Positions 20,481 to 31,689 of a stretch of DNA of 64,000 nt are shown piece after piece. Below the pieces are notes generated by a model, which saw only the letters and a program-made list of their open reading frames with translations, searched no databases and was not told the origin of the DNA. How positions within the stretch are numbered: the stretch's first letter is position 1; each line of letters opens with the position of its first letter. Where the stretch lies: the NCBI GenBank assembly GCA_022494885.1, contig JAGVSM010003514.1, positions 96,934 through 160,933 of the forward strand, read 5' to 3'. The position numbers and the translations under genes are program-made. This stretch comes from Micrasema longulum. Taxonomy: Eukaryota > Arthropoda > Insecta > Trichoptera > Brachycentridae.

Positions 20481-21495
20481 CAAAGAGTGAGACATTTTTT
20501 TTAAAATTAAGGTTAATTATAATATGAATCTATGTAAATTGTAAAACAATAAAAATGACATTTTATTCAGTAACCGCCTAAATTCTGATCATGGCAAAGT
20601 TTTTTTTCAACTTATACGATTAAATAAGATCGAATAATTAAGCAAATCTTTAAAAGAAAACGCTGATTCAAACAGAAAATTTTAAAAATGCAGCTATGAT
20701 GCGTTTCTCTAAGGTATATATATTTTTTATTTCATATTTTTAATTTTTTAAATGGTGATATCGTTATTCAGATCGACATATTTTTAATATAATTTTTGGA
20801 ATTAAACAAATGAAGGACGCCTTATTATGTCAAATTGTTCTAATTGTTTTTTTATGCATTCCGATTGTTATCATGACAATAATAAGACGGTATTATTGAA
20901 ACAAAAATAAAAGTTAATAAATACAAAATAAAATCAATCACAAAGCAAAATAAAGCAAATTCTATCAAAACTGTAAAGTTAATTTAATTTAACACTAAAC
21001 ATTTAAACTCTAAGTACTTTCAGTAAAGATTTTGAGTGACCAAAATAAAAAGCAAAAACTTAAGTCAGAAAAGCAAAACAAATTATAAATAAGAATCTAG
21101 CATTTTTTTGAGGATTACAGTTATAACATTAACTAGATGTATAAAAGTAGATTTGTATAGAATAAAATAAACTTTTACCATTAATGAAATATATTAATAA
21201 AAAATTAAAAACTGATGTTTTTGTTTTTTGAATTCCAGCAATGTATACGCTAACGCACCGTTGTTTAATATTAAAACCCCACAAATTATGGGAAATTAGA
21301 GTCGTAGAGTGACAAAACTCAATCTGGAAAAAAAAACTTTTTAAATCTACAAAATAAGACAATATAAAAATATTATGATGCATCGCAAAATTGGTTTCGT
21401 TTTTTGTGATTTTTATTATGAAAAAAATATATTGCCGTAAATTTACGAAAACCATTATGTAAGAATTTTTGAAAACTTACTACGACGCCGACGCT
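20481..21495. other. Very AT-rich stretch, nothing recognised
   Basis: A/T runs and chance frames only. The 108-codon minus frame at 21129-21455 is low-complexity and unassigned. Confidence 0.35.
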
Positions 21496-21499
21496 CACG

Positions 21500-21666
21500 G
21501 TGGAAAGGCAAAAGCTCCTAAACGACATGCAGCCAACTTTACATAAGAGCCAATGAAAGTTTTTTTTAATCCCGCTAAAATAAAAGGTGTTTATAAGTTT
21601 TATTTATTAAATTAAAAAAACAAAAAAACTTTTATTAGCTCTTTAGGAACTTTTGCATTTCCACAA
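21500..21666. mobile_element. Small inverted-repeat element (MITE-like)
   Basis: GTGGAAAGGCAAAAGCTCC at the left end (21500-21524 with flanking bases) is matched, reversed, by 21642-21666 with two mismatches. The unit is about 167 bp and has no coding capacity. Confidence 0.5.
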
Positions 21667-21839
21667 ACGGTTTTGTTTTTTGTGATGGTAAAAAAAAAAA
21701 TAGCCCCAAAAGCGTGTTTTGTAACTATTCAGACTGGTTGAACCACTGTTTTCCGTACAAACATGAATAAATAATATTGAATAAGTAAAACACTTAATAA
21801 ATCAAGCAGAAAACCTTTCATAAGGTTGAAAAGGAAATA

Positions 21840-22160
21840 TTAACAGTCCGGTCTACTTCCGTAAGTGTTATCTCTCTAACATATACTACTATTGACCATC
21901 CAGTACACGGAACAGTGCGATGGCGGCGATTCAAATTTGATTACGCTTGTTACAAAGTATCCATGTTAGTTTGTTGGTCGACAAAACAGATATGTATGGA
22001 CACGATAATTAAGAAACCCACAGGTCACTTCGTATGAATTAAGCGGATGTATACAAAACTATTGAATTTTACCCTTATCGTATCGTAATTAAGCACCAAA
22101 ACTGTTTTAAAATATGGCGGATGGGCTACGAAAAACGAATGTTGAAATTACTGTAAATGT
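21840..22160. promoter_or_regulatory. Repeat-poor island
   Basis: Mixed composition, no repeat similarity and no long frame. It is a candidate conserved noncoding element by contrast with its surroundings. Confidence 0.2.
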
Positions 22161-22199
22161 TTTTAAATGGTATATATGAGTCCATTTTGTTTTAATCTG

Positions 22200-22340
22200 G
22201 GTACCTACCCCCTTTTTCTGTCTGAGATCATACATTCAGAATATATTTAGATTTTTATAAAGTAAAAAAGCTAAAACCTTTATTGATGTGGACGAGAATC
22301 TAATGAATTATTACGCCTACCAAGAAACGCACCAAAACTG
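22200..22340 (-). mobile_element. Family M, strongly decayed fragment
   Basis: The blocks AAGCTAAAACCTTTATTGAT and ACGCCTACCAAGAAACGC correspond to the GCTGAAACCTTTATCACG and CACCTACTAGGCAACGC parts of family M. The match is weak, and the call rests on order and spacing. Confidence 0.35.
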
Positions 22341-22519
22341 AATTTTAAGATTAGACCTGGAACTTTTCCATCGCTGTTAGATTACCTGTACATCTTTAAA
22401 AAAACTTGCTTGAGAGTTAAATCTAAGTCGAATAAAACATTTTGATAAACTCAAATACTGTCGACAAATCCCGTTTTTTCATTATTTTGGTTTTAGGATT
22501 TCTTTCTATTGGGTATTAA

Positions 22520-22990
22520 AATCATAACTTGTGTCTTTTTTATACAAATTTAAAAATGAGCACCAAAAGTTAAAAAAATGGTAAAGGTCAAATGTTATTC
22601 CAAAGAAAATTTTCTACAATATAGGACATTGTGTTAGCTTTTACGATACATGTATTATTTCATTTGATTATAAGCCGTTAAAATATAATGTAATGAAGAC
22701 AAAAGTAAGCATTTTTACACCTTGATTTGTTCGATATTTGTGCAGTGTGGCAGACGCCATGAATAACTGACTCATTTGTTGTAAAATAATAAAGGAGAAT
22801 ACATTACTGACTAATTTGTTGTTAAAATAATAAAGGAGGATACATTTTCGACTAATTTGATCTAAAAATAATAAAGGAGAATACATTATCGACTGAATTG
22901 CTGTAAAATAATACAGGAAAATACATTATAGACTTACTTGTTGGTGTTAACATAAGTTTTGTCCATTTTTTTACAAAATGAAGAGAACAA
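22520..22990 (+). mobile_element. Family C copy with an internal tandem array
   Basis: Family C blocks (AATGAGCACCAAAAGTTAAA, then TTTTCTACAATATAGGACAT) run to about 22760. A tandem array of about 41-bp units occupies 22767-22930. Each unit reads roughly ACTAATTTGTTGTAAAATAA followed by AAAGGAGAATACATTA, in about 4.5 copies. The same unit occurs once in the copy at 26.4 kb, so expansion happened inside the element. Confidence 0.65.
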
Positions 22991-23826
22991 GAGGACACGA
23001 CAAAAAAATTGTTTTCTTAAAAAATTAAAACCTTACATTAAAAAATAAAACACTTTGAGTTGAACTTGCCAAAAAAGAGTCAAGTTCTTGTGTGTAGTAA
23101 GTGTTTAAAATAATATAAAATAGAAACAAAAATGCATAACTAATAAAAAATAATAAATTAATTAACAATCAAAAAAATATAGCAGCTTAAATAAAACAAA
23201 CCAATTGATGTACACAGGCACATATACATAATGTATGTATATATATATATATATATATATACATTAAACGCATTTATACCTACTTATACAATTTATAAGT
23301 TACATATTATGTATTTGATATTATGATTTAATAAGGCACGTTTCAAAATAATAAAAAATGTCTCTCTCGGCACGGGACACCCTAAGAAACATTACGTTTA
23401 AATTTAAAAGTCATACAATAAAAGTAATACATCAATTTTAAAAGAACAAATGAGGGTATTAGTTTTTGATGTCAAAATAAACTACACATAAAAAACCTAC
23501 CTACCTAAATAAGAGCGTAATTCAAAACTTTCTCTAAATCTTACAAAATTAGGTTTTAATTTTCTTCTTGACTCCGCAGACTTAGCTTTCTCCATTGAGT
23601 TAGTGAAGCAAGAAATTTCACAATTATAATTTCAAAGTTTTTCGCAAAAATTTCAGTTACTCCTTCAATTGAGACTCAAATAAAATTAAATAAAAAAAAT
23701 TGTGTTCATTAAATTTTGAAAAAAACGGATAGAACCTACAAAATACCGAATGAAATTTAATGAAATTTTGTCGAATTATATGTCCGAGATGCATTACAAA
23801 TGGAAATACTTCACCATCTAAATGTT
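22991..23826. other. AT-rich stretch with a TA microsatellite
   Basis: A (TA)n run lies at about 23234-23262. No gene or family repeat is recognised. Confidence 0.35.
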
Positions 23827-23828
23827 GA

Positions 23829-24092
23829 ATATCGTCGTTGCACATCAAATATGGGCCATGTGACTCGGAGCATATTCTGAGAAAATCATAAAAAGTCGCA
23901 TTTTTGGCATTAAATAATTGATATTTTGAATAAATATATTAGTTTATTGAAAAACACTGTATTTTTCCTACTTCGTCCATACACAGAAGTGTTGTTCTCG
24001 ATTTAGTTTTTTTTTTAAAAATCATTTTTATCGATTTTCTCAGAATATGCTCCGAGTCACATGGCCCATATTTCATGTGCAATGACGATATA
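23829..24092. mobile_element. Foldback element with 60-bp arms
   Basis: The left arm 23829-23887 (containing GGGCCATGTGACTCGGAGCA) and the right arm 24033-24092 are reverse complements with only a few mismatches, separated by 145 bp of AT-rich centre. No coding capacity is present. The high arm identity suggests a fairly recent insertion. Confidence 0.65.
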
Positions 24093-24475
24093 TCATTAGC
24101 AGCATACTTGATTTACTTTCAACAGTAACTTCCATCAGTACAACACGCGACAGATCGACAAACTAACCGCCTAAGGGTAGCTCAAAACCTTCGTTTCACC
24201 GCGTTTCTTGCTAATATAACTAGGTAAATGATTCATACAAAAATTTCAGAAGTACTGTTGAGATCAATCAAAGCAGTTTTATATAAAACTGTTAATGGTG
24301 GATATTTATATATTTGACTGTCTTTTATCAGTGATTATTGTTATTATTTATTCTGTGTTTCTAAATTCGAAGAACAAGTGACTGTTTAGAATCAAAATTT
24401 AGATATTTTTACCCTGATAATACCTAGTTGTTTATTTTTTAGACAAACGTGAATAATTTCTGTTATTATTTATGT
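24093..24475. other. AT-rich stretch, nothing recognised
   Basis: No gene or repeat family is seen. Confidence 0.3.
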
Positions 24476-24479
24476 TGTC

Positions 24480-24730
24480 GTCTGATTTCCCAAAGCCTCA
24501 CATCAAACCATTTCCGCTACTGCTACGCTACAGACTTCCGGAATTTATATTTACCTACATTTATTCCTTTTCAAAGAGGCACTCTTACCGAAATCAACGC
24601 CGTATATCATCCCTGCAAACGTTCAAATAAAAAACAGCTTTCCGTTTACTATCTCGTCTTCGTCTGGGTTCCAGAACTAGCCCCCTACACGCACTACCCT
24701 ACTTTGTACAGGGTGAACAATAAATAAATG
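24480..24730. other. Moderately GC-richer unassigned patch
   Basis: A 92-codon frame covers 24449-24727 without a recognisable family. The 3' edge reads TTGTACAGGGTGAACAATAA, and a 'TACAGGGTG' end is common at the termini of insect mobile elements. The class is unknown. Confidence 0.25.
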
Positions 24731-25215
24731 AGTGTAATTTTGTTTTAATACGTTAAGTTATATGATACGAAGATACTTTAAATTTACCTACTCACTTTTG
24801 TGAGGAAATGTGATTTTACCTTATTGATAATTGAACGTCAATGTGTTAGCTTCTCATTATTTTAACACTCATTGTTATAAGCGTTTCTGATAAACTGATG
24901 ACTTGGTGGCCGAATAAATAAAATATTTTTTATTTACTTGGTTCGAACAGAGAAATAAATTTACATTTATTTTATTTCCCAAAAATATTATACACATATA
25001 ACAAACAAAAAAAACTGCCTAAATATATTTCCAAGTTTTTTTTAAAGTAAAATAAGTACGAATTTCTTTTTTAATTTCTAAGATTTTCAAGTTATCCAAT
25101 TTTGATATTTTATTTTCAAAATGAAGATTTTCTAATCCAGTGTCTTTATTGAAATTATGACTTTTAACTTTCAGTCATTACGGTCAACTAGTTATGAGAC
25201 ACCCTGTTTTGTATT
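24731..25215. other. AT-rich stretch, nothing recognised
   Basis: No feature can be supported. Confidence 0.3.
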
Positions 25216-25219
25216 TTTA

Positions 25220-25520
25220 TTTATTTATTTTTCTATCGCGGGGCTTCCGCGAGCGGCAGTAATTTCATATGTAACCAATAAAACGATACATCACAAAAGT
25301 TTACGATATCTCCTGAAAAGCCGGGAAATCACACAAACAGGATAAGCCACGGGGGGCGAGGGGGAAGCTGGACCGTGAAATTTATGTCCCGGGACCCCTG
25401 CAAGTGAAAACACTCCAAGATTAACTATCATGTTATCGTCCGGGATAACACTTAATTATGCCATAATTTAAGAGGTCAATAAATATTGCCACCCTTCGAT
25501 AAAATGCATTTTCTCAAATA
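25220..25520. promoter_or_regulatory. GC-rich repeat-poor island
   Basis: A CpG-rich start (TCGCGGGGCTTCCGCGAG) is followed by homeodomain-like CCAATAAAACG and ATAATTTAAG. There is no repeat similarity. It is a candidate enhancer by composition and motif content only. Confidence 0.25.
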
Positions 25521-25719
25521 TCATAGTAACATTTTAAATTCTATAAACTGAACCAAACTGCGATCGATTTCAATGTATTTTATCTACGAATTATATACTT
25601 AAGGTCTTCTTAGTGATCCGAGTGATTTTAATGATGTTTTTTTTACCTATTTTTCAATAAACTAGACACTTATTACAATAATATTTTATCATAGTAGTAA
25701 TTGCACAAAAATAAATAAC

Positions 25720-25810
25720 CAACGCACCAACGCATGCTGTATATTGCTAACACTAACGCGCACTGATTAAAATTGATAACATTTTTTTACAAATGTTTGA
25801 TTTTGTTGAA
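25720..25810 (-). mobile_element. HHR-b family fragment without the ribozyme
   Basis: GCTAACACTAACGCGCACTG (about 25758) matches the AACACTAACGTGCACTGA block inside the pair at 54.35-54.74 kb. The hammerhead end is not present. Confidence 0.45.
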
Positions 25811-25904
25811 TAAATAGTTGATTAAAAAGCATTTAATGAAATATTTGACTAAAATTATTTATAACAAGAAAATGTATTTTTACTCGGTTCACTAAAAACA
25901 CAAT

Positions 25905-25975
25905 AATAAAGGCAACTGAAAAATCGAACCCACTACTCTGCTCATCTGCTTGAACACAGAAAAGTAACTAAATTA
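25905..25975 (-). mobile_element. Weak tRNA-like head
   Basis: On the minus strand, GGGTTCGATTTTTCAG resembles a B-box, and GATGAGCAG lies at a plausible distance. The A-box is poor. It is reported only as a possible SINE remnant. Confidence 0.25.
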
Positions 25976-25989
25976 TATTCGGAGTTAAC

Positions 25990-26512
25990 AAAAGTTGTGT
26001 TCTTTTTTCCAAACAAAAAAATGAGGACTAAAAGTAAAAAAATGCTAAACTTTAAACGTCATTCGGAATACAATTTTCTGCTCTACAATATGCTGTATTC
26101 GCTTTTGCGTTACAAAAATACTATTTTATTTCATTACACGCCTTGAAAATGGAATATGATGTAGACAAGTAGACAAAAATGACCATTTTCGACACCTTTT
26201 TGTGTTCGTGTTCGATCGAGGGAATATAACTGCCAAAGCTGCTTGCGATATTTACGTATTGTTCAGTAAAAATGCTGTGAATTATCGACTAACTTATTGG
26301 ATTTTTTTTTCGTCGAGTCTTTTCTCTTCATTTGGAACAAAACAGTCAATAATGCACTCTCCTTTATTTTACAACAAATCAGTCAATAATTCAAAGCATC
26401 TTCGCCATACACTGAAAATATCGCGAGAAGCTTTAGCAACTGTATTTCCTTGATTGAACGCAAACAAAAAGAGGTGTCAAAAATGCTCACATTCGTCTAC
26501 TTGACATTTGTG
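25990..26512. mobile_element. Family C element, palindromic copy
   Basis: The left half (about 26150-26290) carries CGACACCTTTTTGTGTTCG, GATCGAGGGAATATAACTGC and GCTTGCGATATTT. The right half (about 26400-26512) carries the same blocks in reverse. The centre holds one unit of the tandem repeat seen at 22.8 kb. So family C can exist as a long imperfect hairpin with no coding capacity. Confidence 0.65.
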
Positions 26513-26911
26513 ACCGACCGAAACAAGATTTTCGGCCAAAACCAAAACTGAAGTTTTGAATCTTATTTAAATAAGTTACCTTATTTCAAAACGCCCAAAA
26601 TAAGGCATATTATCGTCAACCTTACGAGTCAATTATAATAGGTATTGAGTAAAATACAATATAAAATCAAAGGCATAAATACAATGGAAAAGTTTGATTA
26701 TTTTTTTCGCTTTTTGGTTCAATGTTATATTTTACATGCTATATAAATTATATCGTCACAAACCACAAGTTGCACCCGAGTACAGCCGAACGTAATCCGA
26801 CACATTCCGACCGCAGGTTTCGGCTGAGCCGAAGTTCCGGCCAGTTTCTGCCAGAAAGTGAAACTGCGGCCGAAACTGGCCAAAACCGAAACTGAAACTT
26901 TGATCGGTCAC
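26510..26911. mobile_element. Inverted-repeat element with GTGACCGAYC ends
   Basis: GTGACCGACCGAAAC at 26510 and GATCGGTCAC ending at 26911 are inverted ends of a unit of about 400 bp. Subterminal GCCGAAAC / GGCCAAAACC repeats are present on both sides, and the right part is unusually GC-rich. Ends followed by GAAAC repeats are reminiscent of hAT-like non-autonomous elements. It directly abuts the family C palindrome. Confidence 0.55.
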
Positions 26912-26984
26912 TTCTTTACATTGCTTTTTGAATGCTTGTAATCAAACAAAATAATGTATTAAACATGTATGAATTATATTTAAA

Positions 26985-27595
26985 TTTATTGCACTAGAGA
27001 GGGAAAACATTTTTGAGACGGGAATATGGAAGTCTAGTCATTTACAGGGCTTATGATCTGTCATTGGCTGGTTTAAGTGGCCATTTTACACTCTGTGTAA
27101 AATTCACCATTCACCATTCTGCCTTTGTTTGAACATCCACATTTCCTCAACTCTTCCATTTGTTGACTTTTGTGAAGGAAAAAAACTAAAACCTTTCATG
27201 CGGGTGAGATTCATCTCATTGAACCAATTCACCTACTAGGCACGCCTGAAAACAATTTTCCAATTTTCAAGTTCTCCTTTTACCGGGTAGTTAATTCAAT
27301 ACTGTTTTGAGTGTGTCTAAATGCTTGCAAACTGGCTGGATTTCCTCCCCTGGGAGTTATGAATATATAAAATTATTGCAACAGACAGGGAAAGCATTGG
27401 CATTTACAGGGTTTTTGATCTGTCAATGGCTGGTTTTAGTGGCCACTTTACACACTGAGACTTTTATATCATATTCCTTTATAAAAAATGTTTTCCCCTT
27501 CTGTTGCAATAAATTAAATACGAGTAACTCCCAAGGGAGGAAACCCAGAGAGTCTGCAAGCATTTGGATTTACTCAAAACATTGTTGGATGTATC
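26985..27595 (-). mobile_element. Family M snapback element, fourth copy, reversed
   Basis: The outer arm from AGAGAGGGAAAACATTTTTG through TTACCGGGTAGTTAATTC is followed by the core palindrome. Its arms are ACTGTTTTGAGTGTGTC (about 27302) and ACTCAAAACATTG (about 27578). The TGCAACAGACAGGGAAAG block occurs again in the core. The order is the reverse of the 14.5-kb copy. Confidence 0.7.
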
Positions 27596-27649
27596 AATTA
27601 TGTTATAGTATCAATCAATAGAGAAAAAAATAACAAGAAAAGCACATAT

Positions 27650-27752
27650 AGTGTCATATATAGCAGAAAATTAACCGCTTTCCTTACTTTTAGTGCTCAT
27701 TTAAAATTTTTGAAAAAAGCGGGCACAACTTATGTTAACACACCTAATACAT
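27650..27752 (-). mobile_element. Family C fragment, reversed
   Basis: On the minus strand, GTTAACATAAGTTGTGCCCG, AATGAGCACTAAAAGTAAGG and TTTTCTGCTATATA match the family C 5' part. Confidence 0.5.
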
Positions 27753-27837
27753 AAACATAATAATGTAAATACAAAAAAAATCCGATTTGATTACGTCATA
27801 TTTAATATTCGTAAGTGAACCTACTTAAGCCACCGAT

Positions 27838-28100
27838 TTGGGGTCCTATAATATAAGATTGATTCTTCGTTGCCAAAGCTCATCGAAATTCCGCCCAAGC
27901 TAGCAATATGCGGACAGGCGCACATTATTACGGTTTGGAGTGGTATCAAGTGAATACACAGGTCAATTATTGATTTCGATTGCTTTGGGCATTATTGCTG
28001 GTGTTCATCTGACCACTTGCCGACCTGAGAATTCCAACAAAGAGGGAGCAAGCTGGCCCCCCCTCGACCCTTTGGTCGTGCTTTGGTGGCTGAATGCAGA
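27838..28100. promoter_or_regulatory. Repeat-poor island, candidate conserved element
   Basis: Balanced composition with sites such as TCAATTATTGATTTC, which suits homeodomain proteins. There is no frame and no repeat similarity. The function is inferred from contrast only. Confidence 0.25.
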
Positions 28101-28184
28101 ACCATTATAAGTCGCATTTTAACGAAAATCCGTTTTTATTTTTTTTTCTCTTAATTTCGTTAATACAAGGCATGTTCAGAAGGC

Positions 28185-28800
28185 AAGTACCAAATTTTAA
28201 TATTTTTTTGGGAAAATCTTGTTTAAAAAAATACATGATGTTGTTGATACACTATTTTTCCACATAATCGCTATCCCGTTCAATGCATGTGGTGAGCCGC
28301 GGCACAAGCTTCTTTATGCCTTCTTCAAAGATTTCTCCCGCCAGCTCCTTCCCCACTTCAGAACCTTTTCCTGCACCTCCTCTTCGGCTGAAAATTCAAT
28401 ATTACCTGTGTTTGCCTTAGGTGATAATCTGAAGGCGCCATTCAGGGCAATACGAGGGGCGGTTCAAAACATCTCAACAAAATTCCAAGGGTGTCTTGAG
28501 GCTGTGTGAGGATGAGCGTTGTCGTGCAACTAGCACATTTCTTTCGCTAGCATTCTTCTTCTTTTATTTTGAATAATTCTTTTCAGTTTTTTAGGTTTTG
28601 AACACTTGTTTTGCCACACCAAACTCTCTTCTCAATTTAAAGACATCTTCCTTCCGTTATTCCTCCCGCGAGTAGGAAACGGATCACAGCACGTGGCCCG
28701 CACTTGACGGAATTTCTTAACGACATATTTCATGCAACTGGACACTACAACGTAACTTTACGTATTACCGCGTTCCTGCAATGCTCGATCTGTCAAGAAA
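28185..28800 (-). mobile_element. mariner transposase relic
   Basis: Minus-strand fragments in shifting frames give RIIQNKRRRMLAKE, then LHDNAHPHTA (second catalytic Asp region, about 28530-28503), then APSDYHL (third catalytic Asp, about 28439-28419). The C-terminus EIFEEGIKKLVPRLTTC...DYVEK ends at the stop 28254-28252. This order is that of a DD34D mariner transposase. Stops and frameshifts show it is dead, and the N-terminal DNA-binding part is not recognisable. The plus-strand 96-codon frame here is a shadow. Confidence 0.8.
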
Positions 28801-29620
28801 TCCCCCTCTTCCAGTTGGCGGTGCCAACCCTCAAAAACAAAACAACTATATGGTTATATTATACTTACTTTCTTAACATGCCTTGTACCACATTCGTATT
28901 TGTGCACTTATTTTAATTATTATACATCTACATTATAAATCTACACTATCAACAAATATTAAACCTAACGTCTATTTAGTTAATTAATAAGTTTTTTTTC
29001 AGTCTTCACTTTTTCAGGATTGTTTTTACTCTGTTAACTTCTCATTGTAATCGAGGCCCAGCCAACTGTTTTAACCTTTTATGCATCAAGCAGTTTTTTT
29101 TATATTAAATAGTTGTCTTAGCCTATTTCTAGTTCTTTAGTTATCTCCATTTCTAAGTGAAACAAGATATTGATAACTTATAAAATATTTCGGGATAAGA
29201 TTTTTGAACACTTTATATATACATACAAATGTATTTTATAGTGATTTAAAAAAAAATCTTAATCTAATATTTTCTCATTTTTGTTTTCTTTTTCATTTTG
29301 CTCTCGAACTAAATATTTACACTGTGCAGAAGTATGTTCACAATATTTTATCGATGATTCTTATTTGTGCAGAAGTATTTAAAGTTTTTCTTCGGAAAAT
29401 TTAGTAAAATCTTGTCGAATAGTTCTGCATCCAGCCAACAACGGTCTGTTTGCCTGAGGTAGAAATTGTCCAGTAGGAATCCTGGTCAGAGAGAATGCTG
29501 TGGGGTTATTGAGATTAATAAATAGCGTCTTGTTTAATCTCGACGAAATTCATATTACGGAATCACATCTCTCGGCAAAAGAGAAAGACTTATATTCACC
29601 ATCATCACTATGTACAAAAA
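28801..29620. other. AT-rich stretch, nothing recognised
   Basis: No gene is seen. A hairpin GAGATTAA / TTAATCTC spans 29510-29541. Confidence 0.3.
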
Positions 29621-29624
29621 TATA

Positions 29625-29705
29625 TCATCACGAAATTAATCAGAATAAATCGCATTGAGCATATTCAAAAACGTTTTATTAGGCAACTAGATTTTATAAA
29701 ATAGC
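29625..29705 (+). mobile_element. Non-LTR retrotransposon fragment
   Basis: The frame ending at the TAG near 29703 reads INRIEHIQKRFIRQLDF. This is the RIE-IQ+RF-R signature found downstream of the RT palm in jockey/CR1-type elements. Flanking codons are not conserved, so only about 25 codons survive. Confidence 0.55.
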
Positions 29706-29709
29706 ATTA

Positions 29710-29935
29710 TTTTTTTGATACGCTTTATGAATCACATTTAAATTTGTATATATTCGTATAAACTTTTGCTAATATTCCTGGCGTAAATTGTTCAAAAGAG
29801 TGAAAATATAACTTTTGAAAAAAAACATTAATTCACGTTTTTGTTCATGTACACATACAATTTATCGTTCGATATGTTTTAATATATTTATTTGCACTAA
29901 AACATATTATAATAAAAAATAAAGCTTGTACTTCA
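29710..29935. other. AT-rich spacer
   Basis: Nothing is recognised here. Confidence 0.3.
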
Positions 29936-30270
29936 TTGGTCAGGAGATGGTGCGATCACTATGGGAGGTTAAGGACGGCATACCTTCACCATGACGGTAG
30001 AGTTGAAAATTAATTCTCCCGAGCGATTACGAAAGTTCACTACCTTCATGTTTTAGGTAGGTACATCGATACGTACCAATGGGACACGTACGCCACGGGA
30101 TACATACCTATGAACAAGTGACATACCTTTATTATGTCGAAAAAATTTATAATAAATTATCCCGGGCGATTACGAAAATATACGGTCAAAACTTTATCTT
30201 TAAGTTTTGAGGTAGGTAAATTGGAATGTACCGAGGTCTCAAATATCCCACGGTAGGTACACGTATCTAC
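29936..30270 (+). repeat. Two-unit direct repeat, about 144-bp period
   Basis: AATTCTCCCGAGCGATTACG at 30012 recurs as AATTATCCCGGGCGATTACG at 30155. In both units a GAGGTAGGTA / TTAGGTAGGTA block and a GTACC block follow. It may be a short satellite remnant or two halves of a repeat. Confidence 0.5.
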
Positions 30271-31685
30271 TCATTAAAAGTGTAAAGAATTTTGTTCGAC
30301 TGAGCAATTTTATGACGATTTCTTTTTTTTAATTATTATTCTATGAGGATTTTTTTTCTTGGAAGTTTTTTTAAAATACGGAAGAGAAATAAGTAAATTT
30401 TGAAGACGAATAAAATTCTGACTTTACTATTGGTTTTGAAAACAAACGACTAGATGCAGAGATAATGTGGCTAGATGCTGGCCTATTAACATATAGCAGC
30501 ATTTAGCCGTAAATATATTGCCCCTTATATGATAACTTGAATTATCACTTTTTTCTAGATTTTCCCCTATCTTTCTGCGAGCACGTATCGAGATATCGAT
30601 AAAACCGGCTTTGTAATACATTGGTAGATACTTATAGATATTAAAAAAGTTAACTTTACCGTTAAAGTAACTGTTAAATATTGTTAGAAAATCTTGTTCA
30701 GTTTTTGTTTTAATTAAGATTTATTAAAAATTTTATCGTGTAGAAAAGGCTGTTTTTATCACAGAACCCTTTTTAAAAATGTAATGAGAACTATTTTAAA
30801 TGTTAATTAATTAAGGAAAGCGAAATAAAGTAGCAGTGTCAAGTATTGGTTGCATTCGATCATATGACGTCGGAGATGACAAGTCGGTAGATTATACCGA
30901 GAAATATAGAGATGGTAGAGAAGTTAATTATTCCGTCTCGATATGTACTAAAAAATACAGCGTTTGTAATTGCCCCCAAGATCTTAAGCATGATTTGACT
31001 GAAATCTGTAGTTAAAATTAGAAAAACTTAAAAACAACCCCTTTTCAAAAAAATATTTTAATCAAGATCAGCGCGCGCATAAAAAATGTGCACACACATC
31101 CCACGCCTGTGATACTGTTTACTGTCAACGGGTATTTGTTGCTTGTGTCACTCTTTGGTTCAAACATTTTTTATTTTCAGTGGTTGCGTCGTCATAAGAT
31201 AGCTCGTTTTGTCAAATGTAAAACTGCCCGTTATCTCTCATGGCGCTGAAAACGTCTACGTACTGCGCATGCATAAGCGCAATTTTCAGTTCCAGAAACT
31301 ACCCCATATAAAACAGCAAATAAAATTGCTCACGATTTATGGCCAATTATTGTACAAGAAACTGAACAAGATTTTGTACCATTTTCTGACCCATGTTATT
31401 GCGAAATATTATTTTTTAAATATTTTATAAGTTTCCTTTGCACCTCTTCGATAGGGTTTTTTTCGTTCATTTACTATTTAAAATTTCATCCAATGCTATG
31501 TTAGCAATATCCTAACATGAACTTGCACATGTATTCAATGCACATTTCGTATACAAAAAACAGAATTGCGTAATTTGACACATTTGTAGATGCCTCATCA
31601 TACATGATCAAAAACTGAAACAAAAATTATTGAAACAATACATATATATGATATTTAATATTATTTCCTATATAACGAAAGTAAG
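30271..31685. other. AT-rich stretch, nothing recognised
   Basis: No gene or repeat family can be supported. A short island near 31205-31300 is richer in GC and has TGCGCATGCATAAGCGCA as an imperfect palindrome. Confidence 0.3.
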
Positions 31686-31689
31686 TAGA

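Noticed and set aside
22767..22930. CRISPR-like array (regular repeats of about 41 bp)
   Set aside because: Units are contiguous tandem repeats without unique spacers, inside a transposable element in eukaryotic DNA.
24449..24727. Homeobox fragment suggested by GTCTGGGTTCCAGAAC near 24657
   Set aside because: The frame gives VWVPEL, with an extra base compared with WFQN, and no basic homeodomain residues surround it.
28219..28509. Plus-strand 96-codon frame
   Set aside because: It is the antisense shadow of the mariner transposase relic.
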